This document shows, one piece after another, positions 36,729-45,937 of a DNA stretch of 64,000 bases (within the stretch, counting starts at the first letter, position 1; each line of letters opens with the position of its first letter). The stretch covers positions 1-64,000 of the forward strand of contig NZ_SLWV01000018.1 of assembly GCF_004345705.1 (NCBI RefSeq), written 5' to 3'. Both the position numbers and the translations under genes were made by a program. The DNA comes from Marinisporobacter balticus. GTDB taxonomy: Bacteria > Bacillota > Clostridia > Peptostreptococcales > Thermotaleaceae. The notes below the pieces were generated by a model that ran no database searches, was not told where the DNA came from, and was given only the letters and a program-made list of their open reading frames with translations.

Positions 36729-37460
36729 ATGGAAGTTTTCACGATACTTTGGAGAGAGTTTCTATTTTTTAAAAAAAGAGCTTTTAAAATCACTTCTTCT
36801 GCTGTGATCACACCCCTTTTGTATCTACTTGCCTTTGGCTGGGGACTCGGGTCTAATGTTTCAGTAGAAGGATTTAATTATATGTATTATATCATCCCTG
36901 GCATCATTGCTATGTCTACTATGAATACAAGCTTTAATGCAGTAGCCATAAGGATTTCTGTTGCAAGACTTCATGAAAAAAGCTTTGAGTATTATATGAC
37001 AGCACCTGTAAATATGTATTTATTAACATTAGGCTATGTCCTATCAGGCGCACTTCGTGGACTCTATGCAGGTATGATTATTTTATCCATCACCTATCTG
37101 TTTGGCGTGTATATAAAAATCACTTTTTCTTTTTTATTCATATGCTTTTTAAACAGTATGCTTTTTGCTGCTTTCGGCTATTTTGCGGCAATGACTATAA
37201 ATACCCATTATGATATGAATCGTTTTACAAGCTTTGTTATTACACCTATGACTTTTTTGTGTGGCACATTCTTTTCTTTGGAAAGGATGCCAAACTTTCT
37301 CAAAAACTTTATAGAGCTATTACCACTTACCCATGCAATATCGGGTCTTAGAAACATTGCTCTTGAAAATATAACTAATCATTTTTCAATACTTATATTA
37401 TTTATGTATTTCTTAGCATTTTACGCTTTAGGCGTTTATGCAAGCTATAGAGAAATTTAA
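36729..37460 (+). CDS. ABC-2-type transporter permease
   Basis: 243 residues with six predicted membrane helices and the ABC-2 pattern: LLYLLAFGWGLG early, YYIIPGIIAMSTMNTSFNAV in the second helix, and LSGTF-like LCGTFFSLERMPNFLKNFIE before the last pair. It partners the ATPase directly upstream (adjacent stop and start). The operon continues with cbiL, which links the exporter to cobalamin metabolism by context only; substrate unknown. Confidence 0.88.
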   Translation: MEVFTILWREFLFFKKRAFKITSSAVITPLLYLLAFGWGLGSNVSVEGFNYMYYIIPGIIAMSTMNTSFNAVAIRISVARLHEKSFEYYMTAPVNMYLLTLGYVLSGALRGLYAGMIILSITYLFGVYIKITFSFLFICFLNSMLFAAFGYFAAMTINTHYDMNRFTSFVITPMTFLCGTFFSLERMPNFLKNFIELLPLTHAISGLRNIALENITNHFSILILFMYFLAFYALGVYASYREI

Positions 37461-37482
37461 AAATTAGAGAGGGGACATGATC

Positions 37483-38178
37483 ATGTCAAAATTTTATGGA
37501 ATTGGTACAGGGCCTGGAGATAGTTCTTTGGTTACAATAAAAGCAGTCAACACGATTAAAAGCTTAGATATTCTTTTTACCCCTGAACCAAAGATGGGTG
37601 GAGAAAGTTTAGCTTTATCTATTGTAAAAGAGTATATTGAACCGAAAACTGAAATAAGACAAAGACATTTTCCAATGAATTTCAATACGAATGAAAAAAA
37701 TGAAGCCTGGAATACAATTGCTTTAGAAATAGAAACTGAAGTAAAAAATGGAAAAAATGTAGGATTCGTTACCTTAGGCGATTCAATGATCTACAGTACT
37801 TATGTATATATTCTTGAACTTTTGAGAGGAAAAATCGAAATAGAAACAATCCCTGGAATCAGTTCTTTTTCAAACATTGCTTCAAGCCAAAACTTTCCTC
37901 TTGTCATGGATCGAGAAGCTTTAGTTGTACTCCCATGTACAGCCAGTGAAGAAAAAATTAATTTTACACTAAAGAACTATAATTCTATTGTATTAATGAA
38001 AGTATATAAAAATTTCAAAGAAATCATCCAAAAATTAAAAGATTATGATTTAATAAAACATGCAATCCTTGTAAGTAACTCTTCTAGAAATCAAGAAATT
38101 GTATATAGAGATTTAGAGAATATAAGTAAAAACCAAATATCTTATTTTTCAACGATATTAATTAATAAAGAACTATAA
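37483..38178 (+). CDS. cbiL: Precorrin-2 / cobalt-factor II C20-methyltransferase
   Basis: 231 residues of the tetrapyrrole (corrin/porphyrin) methylase fold: FYGIGTGPGDSSLVTIKAV at the N-terminus, VGFVTLGDSMIYSTYVYI near 90 (SAM loop), and IPGISSFSNIA near 125. This order is that of CbiL/CobI, which adds the C20 methyl group after cobalt insertion by CbiK or CbiX. The ATG at 37483 has GAGGGG eight bases upstream. It is the only corrin-ring methylase in the window and ends the ABC-2 operon with a strong terminator. Confidence 0.88.
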   Translation: MSKFYGIGTGPGDSSLVTIKAVNTIKSLDILFTPEPKMGGESLALSIVKEYIEPKTEIRQRHFPMNFNTNEKNEAWNTIALEIETEVKNGKNVGFVTLGDSMIYSTYVYILELLRGKIEIETIPGISSFSNIASSQNFPLVMDREALVVLPCTASEEKINFTLKNYNSIVLMKVYKNFKEIIQKLKDYDLIKHAILVSNSSRNQEIVYRDLENISKNQISYFSTILINKEL

Positions 38179-38214
38179 AAAAGCATGGGATAAGTATTTT
38201 ATCCCATGCTTTTT
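38178..38214. terminator. Bidirectional terminator between cbiL and fabI
   Basis: AAAAAGCATGGGATAA and TTATCCCATGCTTTTT, a 16-bp stem with a five-base loop, serves the two convergent genes. Confidence 0.92.
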
Positions 38215-38989
38215 AATAACCTAATATATTATAGCCACCATCTACATGAATCACTTCACCTGTAATGCCACTACTTAAACCACTACATAAAAACACAGCC
38301 GTGTTTGCTACCTCCTCAGTCTCTACTAATCTACCCATAGGAACTTTCTCTTCAAACTGCTTCAAAAGGCTCCCAAAGTTTTTTATGCCTTTTGCTGCGA
38401 GTGTTTTAATAGGCCCTGCTGAAATCGCATTCACCCTTATATTTTCTTTCCCTAAATCTGTTGCTAAATATTTTACACTGGCTTCTAATGCTGCTTTGGC
38501 TACGCCCATTACATTATAATTCTTTATAACACGCTCTCCTCCTAAATAGGTTAAAGTTACAATACTTCCCCCTTCATTCATAAGAGGCTTTGCATATTTT
38601 GTAACAGCTACTAAAGAATATGCACTAATATCTTGTGCCATGGCATAACCTTCTCTAGAGGTATTTAGATATAATCCTTCTAACTCTTCCTTCTTTGCAT
38701 GGGCAATACTATGTACAACACCATCTAATTTCCCAAATTCATCTTTTAATATATTAAAAGAATTTTCTATTTCTTCATCCTTTGTCACATCACATGGAAT
38801 TAAAAGTGCGCTATTCATATCTTCTTCTGCCATTAGTTTTTCAATGCTTTTTTTTGTTTTTTCTCCTAGGTATGTAAAGGCTAGTTTTGCCCTTGCTTGA
38901 TGAAAAGATTTAGCAATTGCCCAAGCAATACTCCACTTATTTGCTACACCCATAATTAAAATATTTTTGTCTTTTAATAATGTATTCAT
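38213..38989 (-). CDS. fabI: Enoyl-ACP reductase (NADH), FabI type
   Basis: A 258-residue SDR-type reductase. LIMGVANKWSIAWAIAKS at the N-terminus, HSIAHAKKEEL, and YLGGERVIKNYNVMGVAKAAL with the Tyr-x6-Tyr-Met-x3-Lys-like active site identify FabI; GPIKTLAAKGI follows. It reduces the trans-2-enoyl-ACP double bond in the last step of each fatty-acid elongation cycle. GGGAGG precedes the ATG. It begins 18 bases after the PBP stop, so it is probably cotranscribed with the FHA-FtsW-PBP genes. Confidence 0.95.
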   Translation of the reverse strand: MNTLLKDKNILIMGVANKWSIAWAIAKSFHQARAKLAFTYLGEKTKKSIEKLMAEEDMNSALLIPCDVTKDEEIENSFNILKDEFGKLDGVVHSIAHAKKEELEGLYLNTSREGYAMAQDISAYSLVAVTKYAKPLMNEGGSIVTLTYLGGERVIKNYNVMGVAKAALEASVKYLATDLGKENIRVNAISAGPIKTLAAKGIKNFGSLLKQFEEKVPMGRLVETEEVANTAVFLCSGLSSGITGEVIHVDGGYNILGY

Positions 38990-39007
38990 GATATCCTCCC
39001 TTATAAA

Positions 39008-40411
39008 TTACTTTAATATATTTAATGCAGCTGCCATGATGTCTCTTGCAATAGGTGCTGCACTTTTACCACCAGTTGAACCTTCGTTTTCTAACACCAC
39101 AGCGATTGCCACTTTGGGATCATCTGCTGGTGCAAATCCAATAAACCATGCATGTTCTTTTTCTGTATCATTTTCTGCTGTTCCTGTTTTACCAGCCACC
39201 TTCACATTTTTGATCCTTGCATTTTTTCCTGTACCTAATTTTACAACATCAATCATCATTTCCTTTATTGCCTCTGCAATATTTTTACTACTTACTGTTG
39301 ATAAAGTTTGTGGTAAGTTTGTATGAATCGTTCTTCCTTTAGGATTAATCACCTCCTTCACCAAAAATGGTTTCATCATTTTCCCATCATTGGCAATAGC
39401 AGATGCCACCATCGCCATATTGAGGGGGGTAACCAGTATCTTCCCCTGCCCAATAGCAGTAGCTGCTAGTTCTGGTCTAGACATATTTCTTTTATGTGGA
39501 AATACAGAATTTTTTGTCAATAACTCAAATGGAATAATTTTATTAAGCATATATTTTTCTGCTGTATTTTTTAATTTGTCTTCCCCTAGGTCAAGCCCAA
39601 TCTGACCAAAGGCCACATTACAAGAAACAATCAAGGCTTTTTTTAAGTCCACTTTTCCGTGGGCAGTTCCTTTATAATCTTTTAGTACATATCCATTAAT
39701 ATTTATAGACCCTTCACATTGAAAAGTTTTCTCTATATATTCATTTTCTAAAGCACTTGTCGCAGTTATAATTTTAAATATAGAACCTGGGGTATAAAGT
39801 CCCATAGTTGCTCGGTTTAAAAGGGGACTATTTTTGTCTTCTGTGATTTCTGCCCACTTGTCTTTCATCGTAGAAGGATCAAAATCAGGCTTACTTACCA
39901 TCGCATAGATTTCACCATTTTTAGGATTCATCAGTACAATGGCTCCTTTTTTTCCTTTTAAACGTTTTTGTGTATAACTTTGCAGATCATGGTCAATCGC
40001 CAAAATTAAATTATTTCCTTCTTCCTTAGGTCCTGTAATCTTCTCTGTAATCTCTCGTATTGGGTTTTCATTGTTATTTAATAATTCCTTATTATAAGAA
40101 GATTCTAATCCTGCTTTTCCATACTCTTTAAAACTATATCCTATAATATGACTATACAACTTGTCAAACTTGTATGTACGAATTTGTTTATTATCTATTT
40201 TTCTACTACTTGCTAAGGTTTTTCCATTTCTATCCGCAATAATCCCGCGAAGTACATATTCCTCATTTACCCATTGCCTTTTATTGTAGTTGTTATTTAC
40301 AACCTGTTCGGCCTGAAAAATTTCAAAGTAACTTAAGTATACCACTAAACTTATAAACAAAGTACTATATACAATAAGCACTTTAATCATGCGTCTAGAG
40401 AATTTATCCAT
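39008..40411 (-). CDS. Class B penicillin-binding protein (PBP2/FtsI-like transpeptidase)
   Basis: 467 residues. One N-terminal membrane helix (about 10-30) is followed by a dimerisation domain (GIIADRNGKTLA) and a transpeptidase domain with SxxK in PGSIFKIITA, SxN in VSCNVAFGQ, and KTG in AGKTGTAEN. It cross-links peptidoglycan outside the membrane. Its first codons overlap the end of the FtsW/RodA-like gene by eight bases, the usual pairing of a SEDS polymerase with its cognate class B PBP. This PbpA-like version is short, without PASTA domains. Confidence 0.92.
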   Translation of the reverse strand: MDKFSRRMIKVLIVYSTLFISLVVYLSYFEIFQAEQVVNNNYNKRQWVNEEYVLRGIIADRNGKTLASSRKIDNKQIRTYKFDKLYSHIIGYSFKEYGKAGLESSYNKELLNNNENPIREITEKITGPKEEGNNLILAIDHDLQSYTQKRLKGKKGAIVLMNPKNGEIYAMVSKPDFDPSTMKDKWAEITEDKNSPLLNRATMGLYTPGSIFKIITATSALENEYIEKTFQCEGSININGYVLKDYKGTAHGKVDLKKALIVSCNVAFGQIGLDLGEDKLKNTAEKYMLNKIIPFELLTKNSVFPHKRNMSRPELAATAIGQGKILVTPLNMAMVASAIANDGKMMKPFLVKEVINPKGRTIHTNLPQTLSTVSSKNIAEAIKEMMIDVVKLGTGKNARIKNVKVAGKTGTAENDTEKEHAWFIGFAPADDPKVAIAVVLENEGSTGGKSAAPIARDIMAAALNILK

Positions 40412-41636
40412 TTTCCTCCTCCTGTTCCAAATAGATATCCTCAGAAGCTACCTGTAGTATCCCTAGTGCTGCAAAGCTTGATACCAGCGAACTTCCTCCA
40501 TAACTAACAAATGGCAATGTTACCCCTGTTAATGGAATCATCTTTATTACTCCCGCAATAATAATAAATGCTTGAAAGCCTAGCATAGCAGTCATTCCTA
40601 TGGCAACAATTTTGAAAAATTGATGTTGCTGATTCAAAGCAATCTTAAAACCCCTATATAGAAAAATGAGAAATAATAGAATCACACCAATACCACCGAA
40701 TATACCCATTTCTTCACAAATTGCTGAAAATATAAAATCTGTATGTACTTCAGGGATAAATTCTGGATGTCCAAGTCCAATCCCTGTACCAAAAAAACCG
40801 CCTGAACCAATTGCAAATAAGGATTGGGTAATTTGATATCCCTTGTTGTCAATATAACGCCAAGGATCAATCCATGTAATCACTCTCACACGCACATGGT
40901 TGACTAAAAAATAGCTCAAGACCCCTATAATTACAGCTCCTCCTAGATTATAATAGATTAATTTTCTTTCTTCTTCAAAAACATAGAGTATGGTTATAAA
41001 AACAAAATAAAAGATCATCGCAGTTCCTAAATCTCTTTGAATAAATAAAAATCCTATATAACCATATACAACTCCTAAAAATATATACGGATGATTCATT
41101 TTTTCTCTATCAACATAGTATGAAGCTAAAAAAAATACAAACAGTATTTTTATTATTTCTGCAGGTTGAAAACTAAGTCCTCCTATTTTTATCCAATTTA
41201 TAGCACCTTTTATCCTTACCCCAAAAATTAAAGTTGACAAAAACAAAGCCATAGATAATACGACATATACTTTTGTCCACTTTTCTAATCCTCTTATATT
41301 TTTCGTCACCGTATAAAATAAAAAAAAAGTTATAATCCCTATACCAAACCAAGTAATCTGCCGAAAACCATAGCTCGGGTTAATTCTATAAATCATAATG
41401 ATTCCTATGCTTACAAGCATGGTCATAATTAAAAATATATAATGATCTCCTGATGACGTCTTAAGTAGCATAAAGTTAGATATATAGATAATAAAAGTGA
41501 GCAGTATTCCAGAAGTCAATATAAATTTATCAAAACCATCTTTGTAAAAATAAAGAAGCAGCAGTGCCATAACATTTACTAAAAAAATTAGATTCTGCGG
41601 CATTTTATAGCTCAAAACTTTCTTAATCATAAGCAC
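40404..41636 (-). CDS. SEDS glycosyltransferase (FtsW/RodA/SpoVE family)
   Basis: 410 residues with ten or so predicted membrane helices. Family motifs IKIGGLSFQPAEIIKILFVF, FIQRDLGTAM, and the C-terminal GVTLPFVSYGGSSLVSSFAAL are clear. It polymerises lipid II into glycan strands together with the class B PBP encoded by the overlapping downstream gene. Which process it serves (elongation, division or sporulation) cannot be decided from sequence alone. It overlaps the FHA gene at its start. Confidence 0.92.
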   Translation of the reverse strand: MLMIKKVLSYKMPQNLIFLVNVMALLLLYFYKDGFDKFILTSGILLTFIIYISNFMLLKTSSGDHYIFLIMTMLVSIGIIMIYRINPSYGFRQITWFGIGIITFFLFYTVTKNIRGLEKWTKVYVVLSMALFLSTLIFGVRIKGAINWIKIGGLSFQPAEIIKILFVFFLASYYVDREKMNHPYIFLGVVYGYIGFLFIQRDLGTAMIFYFVFITILYVFEEERKLIYYNLGGAVIIGVLSYFLVNHVRVRVITWIDPWRYIDNKGYQITQSLFAIGSGGFFGTGIGLGHPEFIPEVHTDFIFSAICEEMGIFGGIGVILLFLIFLYRGFKIALNQQHQFFKIVAIGMTAMLGFQAFIIIAGVIKMIPLTGVTLPFVSYGGSSLVSSFAALGILQVASEDIYLEQEEENG

Positions 41637-42064
41637 ACCTCATTACTTACATATAAAAATTCCACTTGACCAAATTTGATACGATCTCCATTTTTTAATT
41701 TAAAAACATCTACGATTCTATCGCCATTTAGATACGTACCATTTGCACTATCTAAATCTTCAATAAAAACTTCTCCCTCATCTAACGTAATCTGTACATG
41801 CTGATTGGATATATAAGGGTCATTGATTGCTACATTATTTTCCTTTTTTCTTCCAATCGTAATCGTATCTTCTAATGTATAAACTTCCTTAATCTTAAAC
41901 GGCAAGCTATCCTTTCGATTAATTAATTTTAAATATGGATAATGATTCATGACATTACTCATGCTCTTAATATCTAAATAAATCAATCGTATAATCCCCA
42001 AAATAAATAAATAGATAATAAGTATGAATAAATATCGAAATATCAAAGATAATAGATTAAACAT
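41627..42064 (-). CDS. Membrane-anchored FHA-domain protein
   Basis: 145 residues. One N-terminal membrane helix (about 5-28) is followed by a forkhead-associated domain (about 68-140): TIGRKKENNVAINDPYISNQH and DLDSANGTYLNGDRI carry the phosphothreonine-binding Arg, Ser and Asn. It is first in an operon with a SEDS protein and a class B PBP, the arrangement also known in actinobacteria, where FHA proteins couple Ser/Thr kinase signals to cell-wall synthesis. No kinase gene is in the window. Confidence 0.9.
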   Translation of the reverse strand: MFNLLSLIFRYLFILIIYLFILGIIRLIYLDIKSMSNVMNHYPYLKLINRKDSLPFKIKEVYTLEDTITIGRKKENNVAINDPYISNQHVQITLDEGEVFIEDLDSANGTYLNGDRIVDVFKLKNGDRIKFGQVEFLYVSNEVCL

Positions 42065-42203
42065 TTATGCACCTGCCATATTCTCTACTTTTTTTATAAT
42101 ACCATTATACAAGATAATCCTATAAAATAGCATCACTTTTCGATAAATTTCTATTTTTTAGTAATTTTACCCATATATATATAAATGCATACCCCTTATA
42201 TTA

Positions 42204-42259
42204 TTTCATAAAACATAAGGGACACTACCTTTTCGTAGTATCCCTCATGTTTTATGAAA
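42204..42259 (-). terminator. Long terminator hairpin behind pepF
   Basis: TTTCATAAAACAT/ATGTTTTATGAAA continues into GGGACACTAC/GTAGTATCCC with one mismatch and a bulge. It overlaps the pepF stop codon and separates pepF from the FHA operon. Confidence 0.8.
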
Positions 42260-44078
42260 GCATTTTTTCCATTTCATCTACCAACTTTTTAAAAACCTTT
42301 AGTGCATGATGTATAGGATCCGTTGTTGTCATATCTACACCTGCTCCTTTTAAAAGATTAATTGGATAATCTGATCCTCCTCCTTTTAAGAAATTTAGAT
42401 ATTTCTCTACTGCCACATCTCCTTCTTTTAAAATCTTTTGGGATAATGAAATCGCAGCAGAATATCCAGTAGCATATTTATATACATAAAATGCATTATA
42501 AAAATGAGGAATTCTTGCCCATTCCATTTTGATTTCATCATCAATCACGACATCTGGTCCATAATACAATTTATTCAAATCTACATATATTTCACTAAGA
42601 TTCTCAGGTGTTAAAGCTTCTCCATTTTCTAATTTTTCATGAATGATTTTTTCAAACTTCGCAAACATAGTTTGTCTATAGACAGTTCCTCTAAATTGTT
42701 CAAGATAATGGTTCATGAGATACATCTTTTTATTTTTGTCTTGGGTAGTTTTTAGTAAATGCTCCATAAGCAAGGCTTCATTTACCGTTGATGCAACTTC
42801 TGCAACAAATATTGTATATCCACCATAAACATATGGCTGATATTTGTGAGAATAATAAGAATGCAAGGAATGCCCCATTTCATGGGCAAGGGTAAACATA
42901 TCATGAGCAGTATCCTGATGATTTAACATTACATAAGGTGGACTTGAATAGGTTCCAAATGAATAAGCGCCACTGGTCTTTCCTTCATTTTCATATACAT
43001 CAATCCATCCCTCATTAAATCCTTTTTCAAGTATTTCTATGTAATTTTTTCCTAGAGGTTTTAACCCTTCTTTCACTTGTTTTTTCGCTTCCTCATAAGG
43101 TATTTCTAGTTCTATTTCTTTTACAATCGGTTTATATAAATCATACATGTGAAGTTCATCTACCCCTAGTGCTTTCTTGCGAAGTTTCATATATCGATAC
43201 ATGGCATCTAAATTTTCTTCTACCGTTTCAATTAAGTTATCATAAACAGATAAAGGAATATCATCCCCGTCTAGTGATGCTTGGAGCGCTGATTCATATT
43301 TTCTTACCTTTGCATAAAAAACATCTTTTTTGACACTATAATTTAAAGTAGATGCAATGGTATTTTTTTGTTTTTCATAAGCACTATATAGCGCTTTAAA
43401 TGCATCTTGCCTTACCCTCCTATCGCTACTTTCTAGAAATTTTATATATCTACCTTTCGTTACCTCGACCGCTTCATCATTTTCATCCATAATCGAAGGA
43501 AATTTTATATCCGCATTATTAATCATGCCAAATACATTTTTAGGTGCTGCAGCCAATTCCCCCATTTGGGCTAGAATTTGCTCTTCTTCTTTCGATAGAA
43601 TATGCTCTTTTTGTCGAAGCAATTCTTCTAGATAGAAAGTATATAATCTTAAATTTTCATTTTCTTTTAAAAATCGTCTAATTTTTTGTTCTGAAATACT
43701 TATGATTTCTGGTACCATAAAGGATAAGTTACTTTGTACTTCTACCGCCAATCCTTGTGCTTTATCACTCATAGCCTGATATTTGGTTACCGTATTATCT
43801 TCATCTTTGCGCATTCTTGCATATACATATACATTCTCTATCTTTTGGGAAATTTCATCATTCAAATGGAGTGCACCAAATAAATTTTCTGCACAATCCC
43901 CTAATTTACCAACGTATTTTAGCATTTCCTCTACACTTTTTCTTACATCCACTATATCATTTTCCCAAAGTTCATCACTTTCATACATCTTCTCTAGCTT
44001 CCATTTAAAATTTTCAGGTATATCTTTTCTTTTTAGAATTTGTTTTTGTTTTTCCATATTATTTTGTGGTAAAACCAC
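42252..44078 (-). CDS. pepF: Oligoendopeptidase F (M3B zinc metallopeptidase)
   Basis: 608 residues, the usual PepF length, with no signal peptide. The zinc motif HEMGHSLHSYYS (HExxH) lies near residue 397 with the third ligand in VAEVASTVNEALL about 30 residues on. The PepF N-terminal and C-terminal helical domains are intact (ATGYSAAISLSQKIL near the end). It degrades short cytosolic peptides. A GTG at 44078 with AGGAGG close upstream is the likely start; an ATG seven codons in lacks an SD. Confidence 0.94.
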   Translation of the reverse strand: MVLPQNNMEKQKQILKRKDIPENFKWKLEKMYESDELWENDIVDVRKSVEEMLKYVGKLGDCAENLFGALHLNDEISQKIENVYVYARMRKDEDNTVTKYQAMSDKAQGLAVEVQSNLSFMVPEIISISEQKIRRFLKENENLRLYTFYLEELLRQKEHILSKEEEQILAQMGELAAAPKNVFGMINNADIKFPSIMDENDEAVEVTKGRYIKFLESSDRRVRQDAFKALYSAYEKQKNTIASTLNYSVKKDVFYAKVRKYESALQASLDGDDIPLSVYDNLIETVEENLDAMYRYMKLRKKALGVDELHMYDLYKPIVKEIELEIPYEEAKKQVKEGLKPLGKNYIEILEKGFNEGWIDVYENEGKTSGAYSFGTYSSPPYVMLNHQDTAHDMFTLAHEMGHSLHSYYSHKYQPYVYGGYTIFVAEVASTVNEALLMEHLLKTTQDKNKKMYLMNHYLEQFRGTVYRQTMFAKFEKIIHEKLENGEALTPENLSEIYVDLNKLYYGPDVVIDDEIKMEWARIPHFYNAFYVYKYATGYSAAISLSQKILKEGDVAVEKYLNFLKGGGSDYPINLLKGAGVDMTTTDPIHHALKVFKKLVDEMEKMLS

Positions 44079-44219
44079 ATCCTCCTCTCATATTTAGCAT
44101 TTCATATCTATCTTAAATCTTTTGATTCTTTATTAAATATTATACCCATATTATCATATTTTTCCAACCACCACCTGTCTACCATATTATTGTTAAATAA
44201 TAAACTTTTCCCAAACTGT

Positions 44220-44247
44220 TTTACATATCCTAAACCTATAGTATAAT
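44220..44247 (+). promoter_or_regulatory. Promoter of the DRTGG / hydrogenase-like pair
   Basis: TTTACA (44220-44225), 16 bases, TATAAT (44242-44247), 21 bases before the TTG start of the DRTGG gene. Confidence 0.7.
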
Positions 44248-44268
44248 GTTTTTATTGGAGGTGTTTAT

Positions 44269-44607
44269 TTGAAATTATCAGAAATCATAGCTATTCTTTC
44301 TGCAAAATCCTATACAAACAATGTAGATTTGAATCTTTCTATCGCGTCCTGCAGAGCCTCTGATTTATTAAGTGATGTTTTAAGAAATCCTATAGATAAT
44401 TCTATTTTACTTACAGGATTAATCAATACGCAAGTCATACGAACAGCAGAAATAATGGATATTCTAGTTATTGTTTTTGTTCGAAATAAAAAACCTTCCA
44501 AGGAGATAATGCAACTTGCATTAAATAATGATATCATCTTACTGGGTACTGAGTACAAACTGTACGAATGCTGTGGCTTGTTATATAGTCATGGTCTACG
44601 TAGTTAG
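44269..44607 (+). CDS. DRTGG-domain protein
   Basis: 112 residues starting with TTG after GGAGGTG. The whole protein matches the DRTGG fold (residues from about 40: SILLTGLINTQVIRTAEIMD and ALNNDIILLGTEYKLYE), a small ligand-binding domain otherwise found between domains of phosphotransacetylases and CBS proteins. Free-standing copies often neighbour hydrogenase-like iron-sulfur genes in clostridia. It ends 11 bases before the hydrogenase-like ATG, so the two are cotranscribed. Biochemical role unknown; a nucleotide- or metabolite-sensing function is inferred. Confidence 0.78.
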   Translation: MKLSEIIAILSAKSYTNNVDLNLSIASCRASDLLSDVLRNPIDNSILLTGLINTQVIRTAEIMDILVIVFVRNKKPSKEIMQLALNNDIILLGTEYKLYECCGLLYSHGLRS

Positions 44608-44618
44608 GAGTGATTGAT

Positions 44619-45911
44619 ATGGATGAACATTTCCACTCTGTTATATTAGAAGAAGATAAATGTATTGGTTGTACAAATTGTATTAAACGATGTCCTACAG
44701 AAGCAATCCGAGTAAAAAATGGAAAAGCAAGAATCATAAAGGAAAGGTGTATTGACTGTGGTGAATGTATTCGTATATGTCCACAACATGCAAAAAACAG
44801 TATCACCAATCCTATAGAAAAAATAAATGATTTTAAATATAAGGTTGCCCTTCCTGCACCTACTTTGTTAGGTCAATTTAATGAGGATACGGATCCTAGA
44901 AAAATTTTATCTGCATTAAAATCCCTTGGATTTGATGATGTATTTGAAGTATCTAGAGGTGCTGATATTGTATCACATTATACGAAAGAATTATTAAAAA
45001 CAGCCTCTAAATTTCCACTAATTTCATCAGCATGTCCTGCTGTTGTACGGCTCATACAAGTTAGATTTCCTAGCTTAATTGATCACATTATCCCAATTGA
45101 ATCTCCTATGGAGGTAGCAGCTATGCTTGCAAGACAAAAATCCGCTCAAAAAACTGGTTTATCTCCAGAAGAAATTGGCATATTCTTTATTAGTCCCTGT
45201 CCTGCAAAAATAAGTAGTGTGAAAAATCCACTAGGAAATACGTATTCAGATGTAGATGGTGTAATTTCTATTAAGTCCGTATATCCATGTATTCAAAAAA
45301 ATCTTAAAAAAAATCTACAAAGTGAAGAAACTGAATTTTATAACTCTGGTAAGGCGATCGGTTGGGCAAGATCTGGTGGTGAAACTTATTCTCTCAATAT
45401 AAAAGATTATCTATGTGTTGATGGCATAGAAAACGTCATCAAAATATTAGATGAAATTGAAAATGGTAAATTAAATGATATTAAGTTTGTAGAATGTTTA
45501 GCCTGTATTAATGGCTGTGTGGGGGGTTGCTTAACAGTTGAGAATGGGTTTGTAGCAAGAAATAGAATTAGAAAACTTTCCCAAAAATACATGCAAAACA
45601 AAGAAATTCAATTAAATAGAACCATTCAAGATTTCTTGTTAAAAGAAAAAATTCTTCCTAAAAATGTTCGAAAATTAGATGATAATATTATGGAAGCAAT
45701 GAAGAAAATGGAAAAAATAGATTATATTTATGATCTGTTACCTGATTTAGATTGTGGCGCATGTGGTTCTCCTTCCTGTAGAGCTCTTGCTGAAGACATT
45801 GTTTTAGGCTACTCTGATTTAGATGATTGTATGATTCTATTTAGAGATAAAGTCAATGCGTTACTTTTAAAAAATAATAATGATTCAAAAACAAAAGAGA
45901 ATGAGGTGTAA
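44619..45911 (+). CDS. [FeFe]-hydrogenase-like iron-sulfur protein of the putative sensory type
   Basis: 430 residues. Two 4Fe-4S ferredoxin motifs (CIGCTNCIKRCP, CIDCGECIRICP) precede a hydrogenase large-subunit domain. Its H-cluster signatures are SSACPAV (Cys139), SPCPAK (Cys194) and ECLACINGC (Cys296, Cys300); a C-terminal cluster domain CGACGSPSCRALAED follows near 385. All four H-cluster cysteines are kept, but the cysteine that passes protons in catalytic enzymes (first C of TSCCP) is Ala, as in HydS-type proteins. A redox or H2-sensing role with the DRTGG partner is likely; the PAS/kinase output domain seen in some relatives is absent. AGGAG supports the ATG at 44619. Confidence 0.85.
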   Translation: MDEHFHSVILEEDKCIGCTNCIKRCPTEAIRVKNGKARIIKERCIDCGECIRICPQHAKNSITNPIEKINDFKYKVALPAPTLLGQFNEDTDPRKILSALKSLGFDDVFEVSRGADIVSHYTKELLKTASKFPLISSACPAVVRLIQVRFPSLIDHIIPIESPMEVAAMLARQKSAQKTGLSPEEIGIFFISPCPAKISSVKNPLGNTYSDVDGVISIKSVYPCIQKNLKKNLQSEETEFYNSGKAIGWARSGGETYSLNIKDYLCVDGIENVIKILDEIENGKLNDIKFVECLACINGCVGGCLTVENGFVARNRIRKLSQKYMQNKEIQLNRTIQDFLLKEKILPKNVRKLDDNIMEAMKKMEKIDYIYDLLPDLDCGACGSPSCRALAEDIVLGYSDLDDCMILFRDKVNALLLKNNNDSKTKENEV

Positions 45912-45932
45912 TTTTAAAAATTTCACCTCATT
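45900..45932 (+). terminator. Hairpin at the end of the hydrogenase-like gene
   Basis: AATGAGGTG and CACCTCATT pair around an AT-rich inner region; the stop codon lies in the loop. The tail is not a clean T-run, so termination efficiency is uncertain. Confidence 0.5.
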
Positions 45933-45937
45933 ATGCA

